Part shown: piece by piece, positions 12,518 to 24,330 of the stretch
Layout of the letters: the number at the start of each line of letters is the position of its first letter
Position numbering within the stretch: the first letter of the stretch is position 1
Assembly (NCBI RefSeq): GCF_905220365.1
Contig: NC_061126.1
Coordinates: 12,028,001 to 12,092,000 of the forward strand
Reading direction: 5' to 3'
DNA from: Vanessa cardui
Lineage: Eukaryota > Arthropoda > Insecta > Lepidoptera > Nymphalidae
Length of the DNA stretch: 64,000 nt
The notes under the pieces: generated by a model
What the model was told of the DNA's origin: nothing
Seen by the model: the letters and a program-made list of their open reading frames with translations, nothing else
The model's database searches: none
Position numbers and translations under genes: made by a program

Positions 12518-12559
12518 ACATTACTTTACATTAACAGTCTGTTAATTTCCCACTGTTAG
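12518..12559 (-). mobile_element. SINE family A, 3' tail remnant
   Basis: The plus-strand text TTACTTTACATTAACAGTCT then TAATTTCCCACTGTTAGGA is the reversed family A end, of the (ACTTT)n tail type. It lies directly beside the LINE D 3' end. Confidence 0.65.
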
Positions 12560-12564
12560 GATCA

Positions 12565-12885
12565 ATTCAAATCAAATCAAAATAAACTTTATTCAAGCGG
12601 GCTTTTACAAGCACTTTTGAATCGTCAATTAACAATTAAGTGAAGCTACCACCGGTTCGGAAAGTAGATTCTACCGAGAAGAACTGGCATGAAACTCAGT
12701 TGTTACTCTTTTTCAACATTTAAAAAATACAAATTCATGTTAGTTAATACAATTATTTAAATTAATATATCCTGCCTGGAAGTCAACAGGTATTAATTCC
12801 ACGCTTTTTTATCATCTACAAAATCTTGTATCGAGTAATACGCCTTTTTTACCGATGTATGTTTTATAAACAATTTGAATTTACG
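12565..12885 (-). mobile_element. LINE family D, 3' end with reverse-transcriptase C-terminus
   Basis: Read on the minus strand, an open segment from about 12885 down ends KKAYYSIQDFVDDKKAWN and stops at TAA (12793-12795). Such AYYS...D.W endings are typical of CR1/Jockey-clade LINE ORF2 proteins. It is followed by a 3' UTR with CTTCTCGGTAGAATCTACTT and by the TGAATAAAGTTTATTTTGAT end plus (GATTT)n. Upstream of 12900 the frame meets a stop, so this is a dead 5'-truncated or decayed copy. The plus-strand ORF at 12826-13035 is a shadow. Confidence 0.82.
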
Positions 12886-13851
12886 AATATCTGCAATATA
12901 GGTATTTATCTTTTACATATGCGTAAACTTTGTAATTCCACCTCTGCTTCCAGCGTAAAACTAAGACACGAAGCGTTCAGTCTGAAAGTCAAATATAAAG
13001 ATATAGTTCCCGTAATGCAGTTAATACTATATTAAGCAATGATGGAGTATTTTGTATAATATTGTAATCGTAAAGGCTAGACATCATTATTTTCTAAATG
13101 CTCTTTGACTTCATATTATTAACGAAATAATGTACATATATTCTAAACAAAATACTAAGAAATTCGTATCTTCCCACAAATAATGAAAGTAAAGTACCTA
13201 CAGACAAACGCTTGTTTAATTTAGCCCAAAAACGTTTATTATCTTTAGGGAAATTTAGCAAAATCGTGACTCGAATGATACATTCTGATTTTCTTATTTA
13301 TTATTTATAACAGTATTTCGAGTAGTATTTTATAAAATATTTATAATGTTTGAATAATACCAATTTGACATACAACTGGGAATATAAGAATCAACATCAA
13401 ACAATGTGCTCGTGAAAAATATGCTTTTATGTTTAGCCTACCGTACCCCCATGGATATTTGTTATAACGACGTGGAGGTTGGATCGACATTACTAAATTT
13501 ATAACATACATATCATTATGATGTATTGAAAAAAATTTATTTTTTTTTCTAAAGCTATAATGACGTAATATAATATTTAAACGTATGGGTGGATATAGCG
13601 TTTTTAACTTGCACCTTTTACGAGCAGTTACAGTTCCTCTGATGATTTTCTATAATAGTAGTCTTTTCTGAGGAATTTTAGGATAAGATTGCAACATTTT
13701 GGTGGACTTGCAAATGGTCAAGTCATATTTTATACTATTTTTATATATAGTTTATTATTCTCAGCTTAAATATATATGATGAAAATGTGCTATCTTGTAC
13801 AAATCACTACCAAAAAATAATTAAGATCGTGTAATAATTAAGATCACTCGT
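12886..13851. other. AT-rich stretch
   Basis: Apart from repeat F at 13212-13271 nothing was recognised. Confidence 0.35.
13212..13271 (+). repeat. dispersed repeat F, copy 1
   Basis: TTGTTTAATTT, then ACGTTTATTATCTTTAGGGA and ATCGTGACT, recur on the minus strand at 39925-39983. About 50 of 60 bases match, and the flanks are unrelated. Confidence 0.75.
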
Positions 13852-14062
13852 GTGTTTATTACTCATTGATGGTCGGCGGTGAAGGAATACATCGTGATGA
13901 AACCTGCATATGTTTAATATCAATTATTTCTGCCATATGTGAATCCACCAAACGCGCATTGGAGCAGCGTCGCGGAATATGCTCCAAAATCTACTCCACA
14001 AAGGGAAAGAAGACCTTAGCCCAGCAGTATGCAATTTATAGGCTGCTGTTGTTGTTGTTGTT
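13852..14062 (+). mobile_element. SINE family A, 5'-truncated
   Basis: The copy starts within the body (GGTCGGCGGTGAAGGAATAC), lacking the tRNA-like head. It runs through GTGAATCCACCAAACGCGCA and CCCAGCAGT to the GGCTGCTGTTGTTGTTG tail. The 87-codon ORF at 13866-14129 is this SINE read through. Confidence 0.88.
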
Positions 14063-15977
14063 TGGTCACATGTCGTTCATATATGATCAACAACAACTGT
14101 TCTGTTTAAAAGCGCACGAATGTTCTTGAGAATGTATTGCTTGATAATTGGTAGTTAAAATGAATGTCAGTTGATCTTCATTATTAGTGGGCTGACCACG
14201 ATCAATCAAAAATATACCTAATTCAAAGAAGCTTTTATAATCACTTTTGAATAACAACAACAACATTTAATATTGTTATTACAATTTAAGAAATAGACGC
14301 TTTGTAAGCCTTTTATCTAGTAGTACAAAGTTCTTTTATCATAGGGTCCTGTTTGGTTTGTGATCAGAGAAGTCGTCACTGTAAGACATATAGATATGGA
14401 TTTAAACCTGGGAATCACATTCGGGCAGTTTTTGCGCGACATGATATCTCAGATCTTCGGTATGACATGTGAATTATTCATAGAATATTTTGCTTCAGTC
14501 TGCGAACTCAAAATCATGTATGTTTAAGGGACTAAGATGTGGATTGAGTTTCGATGTGCACGACCGGGTTCTATTTACGTAGAAATTTCACTTTTAAATG
14601 TTCGCAAAGCTTTGACTTGTTGAAATTTTTGCTTTTTAAACACGTCAGTGAGGTTTGATTTTTTAGCTATATTTGGATTCGAGAAAGATTTTTCTGTTAA
14701 CATTCGTATAGAATAACATGTTAATTTTAACGTTTCAACTTATCAACGAAACGATTTGACAACTTAATAAAGAAAATATTTAATATCGATTAGTACGATG
14801 TGATAGGCGTTCCTGCGATTGAAATAAATCTATTAAAATCAATTTTACTAACAATGAGCGTTATTGAAATGCTAATAGGCTATTAATTTTTAGTACCTCT
14901 ATAATACTTGTCCCACAACTTTCAACTAACCCCGACTCCGGTACAAAGCAATTAAAACTTAGCCCATTCATCTCTTCGATTCTGGCACGTTTAGTTTTTG
15001 CTAATCGTATGCTTTACAATACAAGTTTTAATTACTACGTATTTGCGGGCCATAAAATTTATCTTCGGCTTTCAACACACCGATATTATATTGTGTCCCA
15101 AAAGTTCCATTATTAAATTAAATTACGTTAGTACCGGATACAAGGTTGTATTGTATCGGTTGCTACATTAACATTGTTTTAAACTAAATTAAATTAAACA
15201 CGCACTCTGCTTAATTTGCAACTGATATTGTTTTCACATGGAATATGGTTATAAAATTTATAACGGTCAACGAAATTTTCGTTTAAATTTCGTTTTAATC
15301 GAGTGATAGCAGAATGTATGAGGACACAGAAAAGGTTGAAGCAAATTTTTGTGAGGTTTTTTTTTTGGTAACTGTATTGACGATAATTTAGATAAACGCT
15401 TTGTATGTATTACAAACATTTAAATTAATCCTTATGTCATTGTGTATCTCTCTTTAACTGAGATAAGCTAAATTTATAGTTTTAAATAGAACGTTATAGG
15501 GAAAATTTCGTAAATGCATTCTGAGAATTACTTAAATAACATTTTTATATTTATATATTAATCAGTGGACGAGGACCGAGGAGAGCATGATTTGAAGTAT
15601 ATTTTTTTCTTTGCATTTGTTTAAAAATAAAGGTGAGTTAAAATTAACGATGAAACACAAGAACACGGTTCTCATAAAACTATCACCTAATGATATATTT
15701 TTTATTGTTATGTTTTTTTAATGGCATAGATTTTTAGTAATATATTTCAGTAATAAAAAAATAAAATGATGTTTTATATATTAATAATATTGAACTATCG
15801 AATACTGTACAAAAGAAAACTATGGTAGTTTCTTTGATTTGATTCCACAATAAGGGTTGGTTGTTACACATATGCCCAAAACTCGTTGAAATTAGTCACA
15901 TGCTTTCCTCACAACGATTTTTTTACCAAGATGAATTAAAAAAATACAGCACCACAGTTTTAATTATTGGACAATAT
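14063..15977. other. 1.9-kb stretch without recognised content
   Basis: The part at 14900-15170 is less AT-rich (AACCCCGACTCCGGTAC, TTTGCGGGCCATAAAATTTA) and unique in the window, so it is a candidate regulatory or conserved noncoding block. No gene was seen. Confidence 0.3.
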
Positions 15978-16195
15978 TGGACAACATCACATACATTACT
16001 TTGATCCCAATGTAAGTAGCTAAAACACTTGTCTCATGGAAAATTAGAAGTAACGACGGTACCACAAACACCCAGACACAAGACAATCTAGAAAACTAAT
16101 GAACTTTCCTTCATCGACTCGGCTGGGGATCGAACCTGGGATCTCGGAGTGGCGTACCCATGAAAATCAGCGTACAAACTACTCAACCACGTCAA
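15978..16195 (-). mobile_element. SINE family A2, tRNA-like head
   Basis: On the minus strand the head reads GACGTGGTTGAGTAGTTTGT and ATCCCAGGTTCGATCCCCAG, tRNA-like A and B boxes. The body includes AGCTACTTACATTGGGATCA and the end TGATGTTGTCC. It matches copies at 56784 and 58270. Confidence 0.88.
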
Positions 16196-17478
16196 TAAAT
16201 TATTTTACCCCATGTAAAGAAAAAATCTCATAAAATGTTTGAAATAGTGTTTATGCTACAAGAATTTATACAGACATTTTGCAGTTCTCAATGTCTGTTT
16301 CTAAGCTCACTGAAGTTTATATAACACGGAATAATGGCTATTGAATGTCCAAACACAGATGTCTCGTTGCAGTTCATAGCCTAGGTTTAAACCTATCTGG
16401 GTAGAAGCCTACATTCACCTGGGGTTGTTCAATTTGTTTGTTTATCTATTCAAATAACGCAACAGTATAAATAGAAATTTTCGAATTTTCTATCAATAAA
16501 ACAACAAAAACAATTATTTTGTGCCATGCTTATTTTTTTAAATAAATTATTGCACGTGGCTTCGCTTGCATTTTAGGGGAAGTAGTATTAGGTATGATAA
16601 AATAGCCTATAGGAAGGAATAAGGAAGGACTCCTTGGAATTAAAGCTTACTACTACTACGAGCAACAACAGCATACACGGGTTTATTTGGGAGACTCTGT
16701 ACCACATGTAATATGATCGTGGAATTGAAAAATAAAGTAAGTTATATGATGTAAGTCTTATATATATTTCTTGTAATATGTATATCTTAGCCCGAAATTG
16801 AAGATGTTTTGTAAGAGACGTGTACGAACATTTTTTGTAAGTGTGGTGAGATAAGGTTCTAATTTTCTCTTCAATAAATTTTTTGAAGATTCACTGGACA
16901 TGTTTTAAATTTAAATACTCCCAATGATGTTGAGATGTTATGAAGGAATTATCCAAAAACTTATAGAGATAACCGAGTACTGGGGGTGTAAAGTAAAATA
17001 AACACAGTTACAAGCAGACATAGCAAAGTCTACAAATATGAAATACATACCCTTACTAAATGTTTTATATTAATCTCTTATAAAATATGTTTCCGGAAAA
17101 TTCAACCATTCAAAAGATACCTTACCTTACCTAAATATAATATTAATCCAAACAATATTTGACAAATTTCAATTAATATTATATATTTTCAAATACTAAA
17201 TAAAAATCGAAAATTCTAAAAAGTTTACCTAAAGCAAAAGTAGTAAACCAGGCACTCAAAACTTTGACCAAAAGCGGTTGGAACCAATCTACAGGCTGTA
17301 TTTCTTGGTTGAAAACATTTTAACGCGGTCCAAATCTAACCATACATTTGTTAAAGCGTTAATTCAAACAAAGCAATGCAAATCTAATTTTATTAATTCT
17401 AAATAATTATATAAACATTTAAGTTTTCTATGTATATCTAAGTTTAAATTAGAAGAACTTGTTTATAAAGAAAATTAG
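16196..17478. other. stretch without recognised content
   Basis: A short piece at 16555-16640 (GTGGCTTCGCTTGCATTTTA) may be a remnant of family H. Otherwise nothing was seen. Confidence 0.3.
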
Positions 17479-17768
17479 CCGAGATGGCCCAGAAGTAAAA
17501 ACGCGTGCATCTTAACCGATGATCGTGGCCGGGCCAAACAGCACTGATTTTCATGTGCTTTATTTATGTTTATACTTAATATCGAGCTCGGGGGTGAAGG
17601 AAAACATCGTGAGGAAACCTGCTAGTAACGAATTTCATCGATATCCTGTCACATGTGAACCCATCTGCCTACATCGGAGCAGCATAGCGTAATATGTTCC
17701 TAAACTTTTCCACTAAGGGCGAGGAGATCTAAACCCTGCAGTGGGAAGGGGAGGTTGGTACTGTTATT
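17479..17768 (+). mobile_element. SINE family A, near full length
   Basis: The head is CCGAGATGGCCCAGAAGTAA with GCGTGCATCTTAACCGATGA. The B box is damaged (GGCCGGGCCAAAC). The body and the CCCTGCAGTGGGAAGGGGAG end are intact. Confidence 0.9.
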
Positions 17769-20257
17769 ACATAGAAAATACATTATTGAATAAAATAAAT
17801 GCATATTCCAAATTATATTAGCTTTAAAATATTAGTTTCTGATATATTAAACTTAAAACTCTCAAGAGAAAACTATTAGTCATAGATCATGAACAAAACA
17901 CGTTAATTAAATAACCACGTAGTGAAACTTGGTTCAAACTCCTAACTTATGCTAAGTATGTCAAGTTATTCAGAGCTTCGGAGCATCGACCGCACTGGAT
18001 ATTAGAACGCAGTGTAACGTAATAAAAATCTATTTTCCATGTTTAACATCGTAGCTGTAAAGTATCTTCGCTTCAGCTTCTACATTTAACTCAGTATACA
18101 CTGAAAGAACATAAAACCCGAACGCTAAAAGGTTGTATAAAGTTTGAGAATAGGTGCCACGTTTATAAAATTCCCTTAAGACATGCTAGAGTACATTCGA
18201 GACTGTTATATGTAAATATCATTTTATTTATATTGTCAAAGTTTGTGCATATTTTAGAGTTTGAATTATTATAAATGTGAAAATAACTTTGAAAGTCTAA
18301 CATATGGCAGTAATAAGTTTCAATTATTATATCCATTGTTTTAATGTTTATACTAAAGAAAAATATTCCATATCTGAGCTAAGGTCTCTCTCCTTCTCAA
18401 AGATAAGGCTGTTAGATTATTTCAGAAAGCTGCTTCATTATAAATTAGTGGACGAATTTTCTAGGAAATTTGTCATTGTAATTAAAATGAATATTATTTT
18501 TAAAGCAAGTTTATTTTACTTTTTCCTTGAGGTAAAAGTTATACATTAATATTATAAAAAATACAAGCACACTATAAAAATTATAATAATAAATTAATCA
18601 TTATAAAATGCTTTTGAAACGCTTGAAATAGCGTAAATTAATATTTTTTTAAATAACCTTTTTGGAGGGAAATTTGAATTAGATAATTTTATCTGACGGT
18701 AGATAAATATAGACAATAGGAAACTGTAATTGTTTTAGTTGAAAAAATAAAACATTGACGTAACGCAATAACGCATTTAAATAATCCTATAATTAATTTA
18801 ACATTTGTAGGAGATTTCAATAATTACTTTACGAGTTCAATTGAGAAGAAATCGAAATTTTAAATGTTTTCTCGTAAAATAATTAAACGTATGTATAATA
18901 ATATAAATATCGAACTCTGTCGTTTCGCATAATTTCGTAGATGTGAGATTTCAAAGTTACCAGGGTCAGTGAATCACCCTCAAGAGATTTCTAACGGGCC
19001 TTCGAGTTAAAATTTATATCGGACCTAGACCCTAAAGTTAGGATCTACTTTATTATTGCTTTATTCGGGCGATAAGTAAAACTAATTTAGTTGAGGGGAA
19101 CGAGTGGGAAGATGTTTGTTTCGTAAGTAGTGTAATTATAGTATTCGTTTTTGCTGTTAATACACTGGGACCTAGGAGTCATAGTGCAAAATGCTTAGAA
19201 GTATAACACTCTCATCTGATAGTAGAGCTGTTTCCTCTTTCCCTGAGGATCGAAGTTGCGATTTAACGGGAAAATGCTGCTAGCACTCTTGCTACCGTTC
19301 CACGCGAAGATTTGGATGAAGTAATACAGTAACTATTTTTAAGTCAAATTATTACTATATTAAATACTATATATTAGAATTTATAGATAACTTAAACGAG
19401 ATCTGTCAAAAATACGGCTAACGGTTAGAGTGAGAGAAGAGGAGCCTGCCTACTGCTGCCATATGCGTAACAGAAAAGGCAGACAGACAGATTGGCACCA
19501 TAACGCGTTACGTGACAAAGTGGTATACACTCCCAAAAAAATTTATCACTTTAAAAAATAAAGATCTGATCTAAGAATTTCTCCTTTACGAGATGATTTG
19601 TGCCTAATTCGACTGATTTCGATTCAATAGGCTATTAGACAATGCGAAAAATAAAGCGTCAATTATTGTAATCGGTGTATATTATGAGTTTAAAAATGGT
19701 TATTTATCAACGAAAGTTGAAAATAATACTTAATTTATTCAAAAATTTCGATCCTGATTGGCCAGGCTTATGATGAAGTCACTTACTTGTTAACCTTGCT
19801 TTTCTACTATATGTACCACAGATTAAAACATAGGAAAGTGACGTCACTAACCCTATTGCAACGCCATATTGTCCAAGTAATGTTTTCAAGCGCTATTTAA
19901 ATATGGAATTTTTAATATGACTTTTCTCAGCAAATATGTACTAGAAATAAAAAAAAAATACTAAATTTGGTTCTTAACCTCTACTAAATAATATAAAATT
20001 GTTTTTAAAAACCAGTCAAATAGCCTATTGACACTTGGTATCAATTTTCTGAAAACTTTCTCGAAAAATTCTGCTTTAGTACTACACAGAGCGATTTCTA
20101 TAAATCTGTAGTCCGTATGACAAAAAAAAAATACATCGTGAAGTACGCTGACTATTAGTAACTTTATATTTACGTATTTATAAATATGTCATGAAAGTTT
20201 TTCTAATAAACACGTTTTCACAGAAGCACTTGATGTATAAATTTCTGGGCTTTGTGA
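17769..20257. other. 2.5-kb stretch without recognised genes
   Basis: The segment at 19740-20050 (AAAGTGACGTCACTAACCCT, AATATGGAATTTTTAATATG) resembles dispersed lepidopteran sequence I recall, but it is single-copy here. 18940-19060 is GC-richer. The 81-codon ORF at 18304-18549 is unsupported. Confidence 0.3.
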
Positions 20258-20500
20258 AAGTCTGGGTAGGTACTACTCCTACTTATAAGGTATGCTGCCT
20301 TCAAGTAGCCATACTTGGTAATATTGTGTTGCAGTTTGAAGAGTGAGTGGGCCAGTGTAACTACTACCAAAAAAGGACATCATTTCTTAGTTCCCAAGTT
20401 TGGTGGAGCATTGGCGAAGTAAGAGATTTTTGATATTTCTAACAGCGACAATTTCTATGGGTGGTACCCACTTAACAGCAGGTGGCTTATTTGTCGGTTA
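20258..20500 (-). repeat. repeat family B, long diverged copy
   Basis: Reading the minus strand, GGGTACCACCCATAGAAATT, CCAAACTTGGGAACTAAG, CACTGGCCCACTCACTCTTC and AGTAGTACCTACCCAG follow the family B order throughout. Confidence 0.8.
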
Positions 20501-21344
20501 CCTATTACATCAAAAATAACACAATTGCCTTATCAATTCTTTAAAGACTCGAGTACCACGTATCAAAGCGAGTCATAATTATTTTTATCATGGAACTGTA
20601 TTTTTTTATTTTTATTAAAACAGAATTTTTCAAAAGCTTAGTGTGAATATTGCATTTACTCTTTTAAAATACATAACATGAATTAATTCGATATTCAAAT
20701 AACTGTTTTATTCATTGTAATCGGTTTACAAGTACGAATAAAGTTATGTTAGCTTAAATTTGTTTGAAAACTAAAATATGAAATTTTAAATTAAACATCG
20801 AATTTCAGCATCACAATAATGTCATTGATACCATAAAAACAATAATATAGATTCGTATTATATAACGCAACTATAAATAATATTAGTGAATTACTTTTAA
20901 ATAATAAAGAATTAGAGTAATATTTTCTGGTTCATTTAATTTTAATAGCCAGTAAACAATGCAAATAATTAATTTTAAATCGATGTATATTGATACAATT
21001 CAATGCGTTGCTTAAATTTGTAATATTTAGCAAGCTTAAGTCGCCTACGGAATACTACAGCACTCTATAGGAGCTATTAGAGCCATGGAAGCCTTTGACT
21101 TACGATACCTAAAAGCGTTCCCAAAGCCATCCACTTCAATACTAATCAATGCCGAATCCTGATAGATGTGACCTATCTAGGCCCAATTTGCCTTGACCTT
21201 CTAGGTTAAAATTGACCTACTGATCAACTAGCTGGTATGGTATGGAAGTTACACTCGATGCAACATAGCCTGACCTAGGGCTGGTGAGAAAACCACAAAG
21301 CCGACTAGACTAAACCTGCTCCTATAACGTGTGACTAATTTTAC
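20501..21344. other. stretch with a GC-richer 3' part
   Basis: 20501-21030 is plain AT-rich sequence. 21030-21340 is less AT-rich (AGAGCCATGGAAGCCTTTGA) and matches nothing else in the window; it has no open frame of note. Confidence 0.3.
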
Positions 21345-21573
21345 GCTAGCGATCCGGCACGGCTTCGCATGAGTTCAATGCTGATGCTAAATATACGACA
21401 GTTTTTTTCTTGTTTCTTTACTATATTGTCCATGTATTAAATACAAAAAACTTCCTCTCGAATCACTCTATTTATTAAAAACCCATATCAAAATTCGGTG
21501 CGTAATTTTTAAGATCTAAGCATACATAAGGACAGACAACGGTAATCGAATTTGTTTTATACTATGTTATGAT
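21345..21573 (+). repeat. repeat family C copy
   Basis: It opens CTAGCGATCCGGCACGGCTT, passes through TTACTATATTGTCCATGTAT and CATCAAAAT-like text, and ends GACAGACAAC...TTTGTTTTATACTATG. Confidence 0.85.
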
Positions 21574-21744
21574 GATTTGAATTTTTCCATATAGTGTACT
21601 CTTTGAACATAGATGAGACTGTAAATGGACTTTAAAATAATATGTAAATAAAGTCATATACTTATGATTGTTTTTAAATATTAAAAAAAAACTTAATACT
21701 ATGTCTATTTACACTTAATATAAAAAGCGATTGTTTGCTTATTT

Positions 21745-21815
21745 TTAACTCAATCTCTCTTCAAACCGGAACAGTTTACGGTACTAGGTATTGTAGCTTG
21801 ATAGTAGAAGGTTGG
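21745..21815 (+). repeat. repeat family B fragment
   Basis: CAATCTCTCTTCAAACCGGA and TAGGTATTGTAGC...GGTAGA-like text match the CACCCTTCAAACCGGAACAC region of family B. Short and uncertain. Confidence 0.4.
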
Positions 21816-23294
21816 TTGGAATAGACACAAATCAACAACAATTATCCACGCAGATAAAGCCTAGGATGTATCCCGATCTCCCGCGCTTAGACACAAATGT
21901 AGCTATGCTGTAATTGCTTATACTTACATATTTATCTTCTTCAATACAGGAGCTAAATTCTGAAAATAAGATTTTTTATTATTAAAAGGTTTATTTTCGA
22001 AGTATATCAAATGTTTTAAATTCCACTTCAATTCATAAAAATGATTGTATATATAAATAAAATAATTGAGCACGAAATAAATTTAAACAGAAATTAAGAA
22101 CATGACAAGTCAGTGATCTGAGCTCCATCTCAGCTCTCCAACACAAACTTTACCTTTTTGAATATAAGAAACAATAATGAATATATAATTTTATTACATT
22201 TCGTTACAATATATAATTTTTAATTCGATCTAAAAGAGATTATCTCATCTTGATAGATCGAGTTTTGTTAGTATAATTTAGAATTTATGACATTATTCTA
22301 ATAAAAAGTAATACCCAGTTAACCCTACGTAATTTACCGGCCATTAAACCTCCTCTCATAAAATTTCACCTAAACCTTTGAAGAATTTAAAAAATGCAGA
22401 GCCTATTCTACTTTTACTGCCTTTTAGCGTTAACCTTTTACGTTCCTTGCATACTTGTGCTCTAAACTAAAAGAACTATGTACAGTTTTATGTATTAGAA
22501 ACTACTTTTACCTGCAGTTTTACTTGGATTAAATACATATTTATATGTATACATGGCAGCTGAACTTTTTTAAACGATTAAGAATATAATTCACCATATT
22601 TCTCCAATACAGGATGGAGCTCCACTTGTATATATGGTATATAAGAACAGCTTTGTCATCCGACACACAAGATTATTTTATACAATTTTCCACGACTGCC
22701 AAGAATCGGATGAAGTATGAATATCAAATTAAATAGATACACTTTCAGCGAATCTTGCTCCCACTTAAGCCACTGAATGAGGTCATCTCAAATTATGATT
22801 TTGTTTGGTCAGAAAAAATAGTATATGTTGTCTTTCTTCGAATGTATAAAAATGATTACATTTGCATATAATAATAATAATCTCTAAAGAAGTAATAATT
22901 ATTAAGTAGTTACCAGTATTGTTTTTATATTGATTCAATGATAATAAAAAAAAATATTAACGTTATTAATGACGATTCGAAAGTATTTGATCAAAGTTTA
23001 CTTGAATTTGATTTACTTTGAAACTTAACTACAACCTTAATAACTTTATTGTTAGTATTAAAATAATAACACAAAGCAATATTTAATGCGAATATTTCCA
23101 CAGACACGCTAAATTTATAAACGTTAAAGTATATGTAAGTTATAATATTGAGCCTTATTGAGTCTTAGCCTGACAAAAAAACTAGTCCTTTCGAGGAATC
23201 AAAGTAGAGCACATATTAGTAGAAATCAAACTCTTGTTGTAACTCTTGACGTTCTAGAAATTGTGTCTCGATTTTATGCAAAAACAGTAAAAGT
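21816..23294. other. AT-rich stretch
   Basis: Apart from repeat G at 22348-22462 nothing was recognised. Confidence 0.35.
22348..22462 (+). repeat. dispersed repeat G, copy 1
   Basis: CCTCTCATAAAATTTCACC, GCAGAGCCTATTC, ACTTTTACTGCCTTTTAGC and TTAACCTTTTA recur in the same order at 37341-37472. Clearly homologous, with scattered substitutions and small indels. Confidence 0.72.
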
Positions 23295-23305
23295 ATATGG
23301 TAATG
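23295..23305. repeat. left target-site duplication of the RTE insertion
   Basis: ATATGGTAATG, identical to 23460-23470. Confidence 0.9.
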
Positions 23306-23459
23306 TATATGGACGTCCTCAGGCACGGTGGAGTGACGATTTAAGCAAGGCGGCAGGCAGGAGCTGGATGCGAGTAGCCGGAGAAAGACCACAGTGGCGT
23401 GCACTTGGAGAGGCCTATGTCCAGCAGTGGACGGGTACGGGCTGATGATGATGATGATG
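23306..23459 (+). mobile_element. RTE-type LINE, 5'-truncated insertion with target-site duplication
   Basis: The insert encodes GRPQARWSDDLSKAAG, then GEAYVQQWTGTG and a stop, the C-terminus typical of RTE (BovB-like) ORF2 proteins. It is followed at once by a (GATGAT)n tail. The 11-bp direct repeat ATATGGTAATG flanks it at 23295-23305 and 23460-23470. Only about 45 codons remain, so it is inert. The 95-codon ORF at 23158-23445 is a chance fusion of upstream host DNA with this tail; the minus-strand ORF at 23216-23404 is a shadow. Confidence 0.93.
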
Positions 23460-23470
23460 ATATGGTAATG
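23460..23470. repeat. right target-site duplication of the RTE insertion
   Basis: ATATGGTAATG, identical to 23295-23305; it begins immediately after the GATGAT microsatellite. Confidence 0.9.
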
Positions 23471-24144
23471 AAATTAGAAAAGACCCGATTTCAGAATTTA
23501 GTCTTGTAACCAAAGCATTGCATATTTTCTTTAGAAATAGATCATAATCTTGTCACTTAATTGATGAAGCTATCAGTGATTAATAATTGTAAACGAATTT
23601 AATAATTTCAATATATTTTATGTGTAATGAATCAAAGCTGGGATTATAAAAGCCTTTCGCCTAGTCCCTTGCCAAGAGTTTTTTGAATTCGCTTTTCCAT
23701 TAACTTATTGTATTTCTGTTGAAAGCTATGTACAGGCAAAAGCAAAATTGTTCTACGGCTATAAAAAAAAATAGAAAGGAATGGAGTTTCTAGTACTTTG
23801 TGCAACGTTATATTTTTGGTGCATAATTTTACATTAATTACAAAACTCGGTATAAAATTACTCGTCGCAGGTCGGGCTTTCACCGTTTGATAATCTACGA
23901 CGAACATCAATTATTTCTTTAAATTGCTGTATTTTTTTAATTTTAAATGTGCCAATTTTTGACAAAAATCAAAACAAAAAAAGGTCAAGCCACATTTAAT
24001 AAATGTATAGGCATACTTTTTTTTACAAAAACGAATAACATAATTAAATTTGAAATACTATTCCGTCTATTATTATCATCCACATTATCATGTATTAATA
24101 TAAAATATAGGGCAATTATTCTTCAAATTACTTTTAAACTAGTT

Positions 24145-24330
24145 ATCACCCTCAGCTTTGCTTGAGTTTTAAGGGTTAGGTTGTCATGTCTTAGGCAAGA
24201 AAGTAGCCTATCTCCTTCCTTAGAGTTCTAACTTCATAACATACTTCATCAAATTCGATTCAGCGTTTTGGTAGCAAAACATCGACAAACATAAACACAG
24301 TGTTATATTCACATTTATAATATTACTATA
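24145..24330 (-). repeat. repeat family H copy
   Basis: The minus strand starts TATTATAAATGTGAATATAA and passes through a GAACCGAATTTGATGAA-like block to the GGCAAAGC...GGGT end. This ATTATAAATG...CGCGGGC layout recurs at least six more times in the window. Confidence 0.72.

Noticed and set aside
13866..14129. 87-codon ORF
   Set aside because: It coincides with a SINE A copy.
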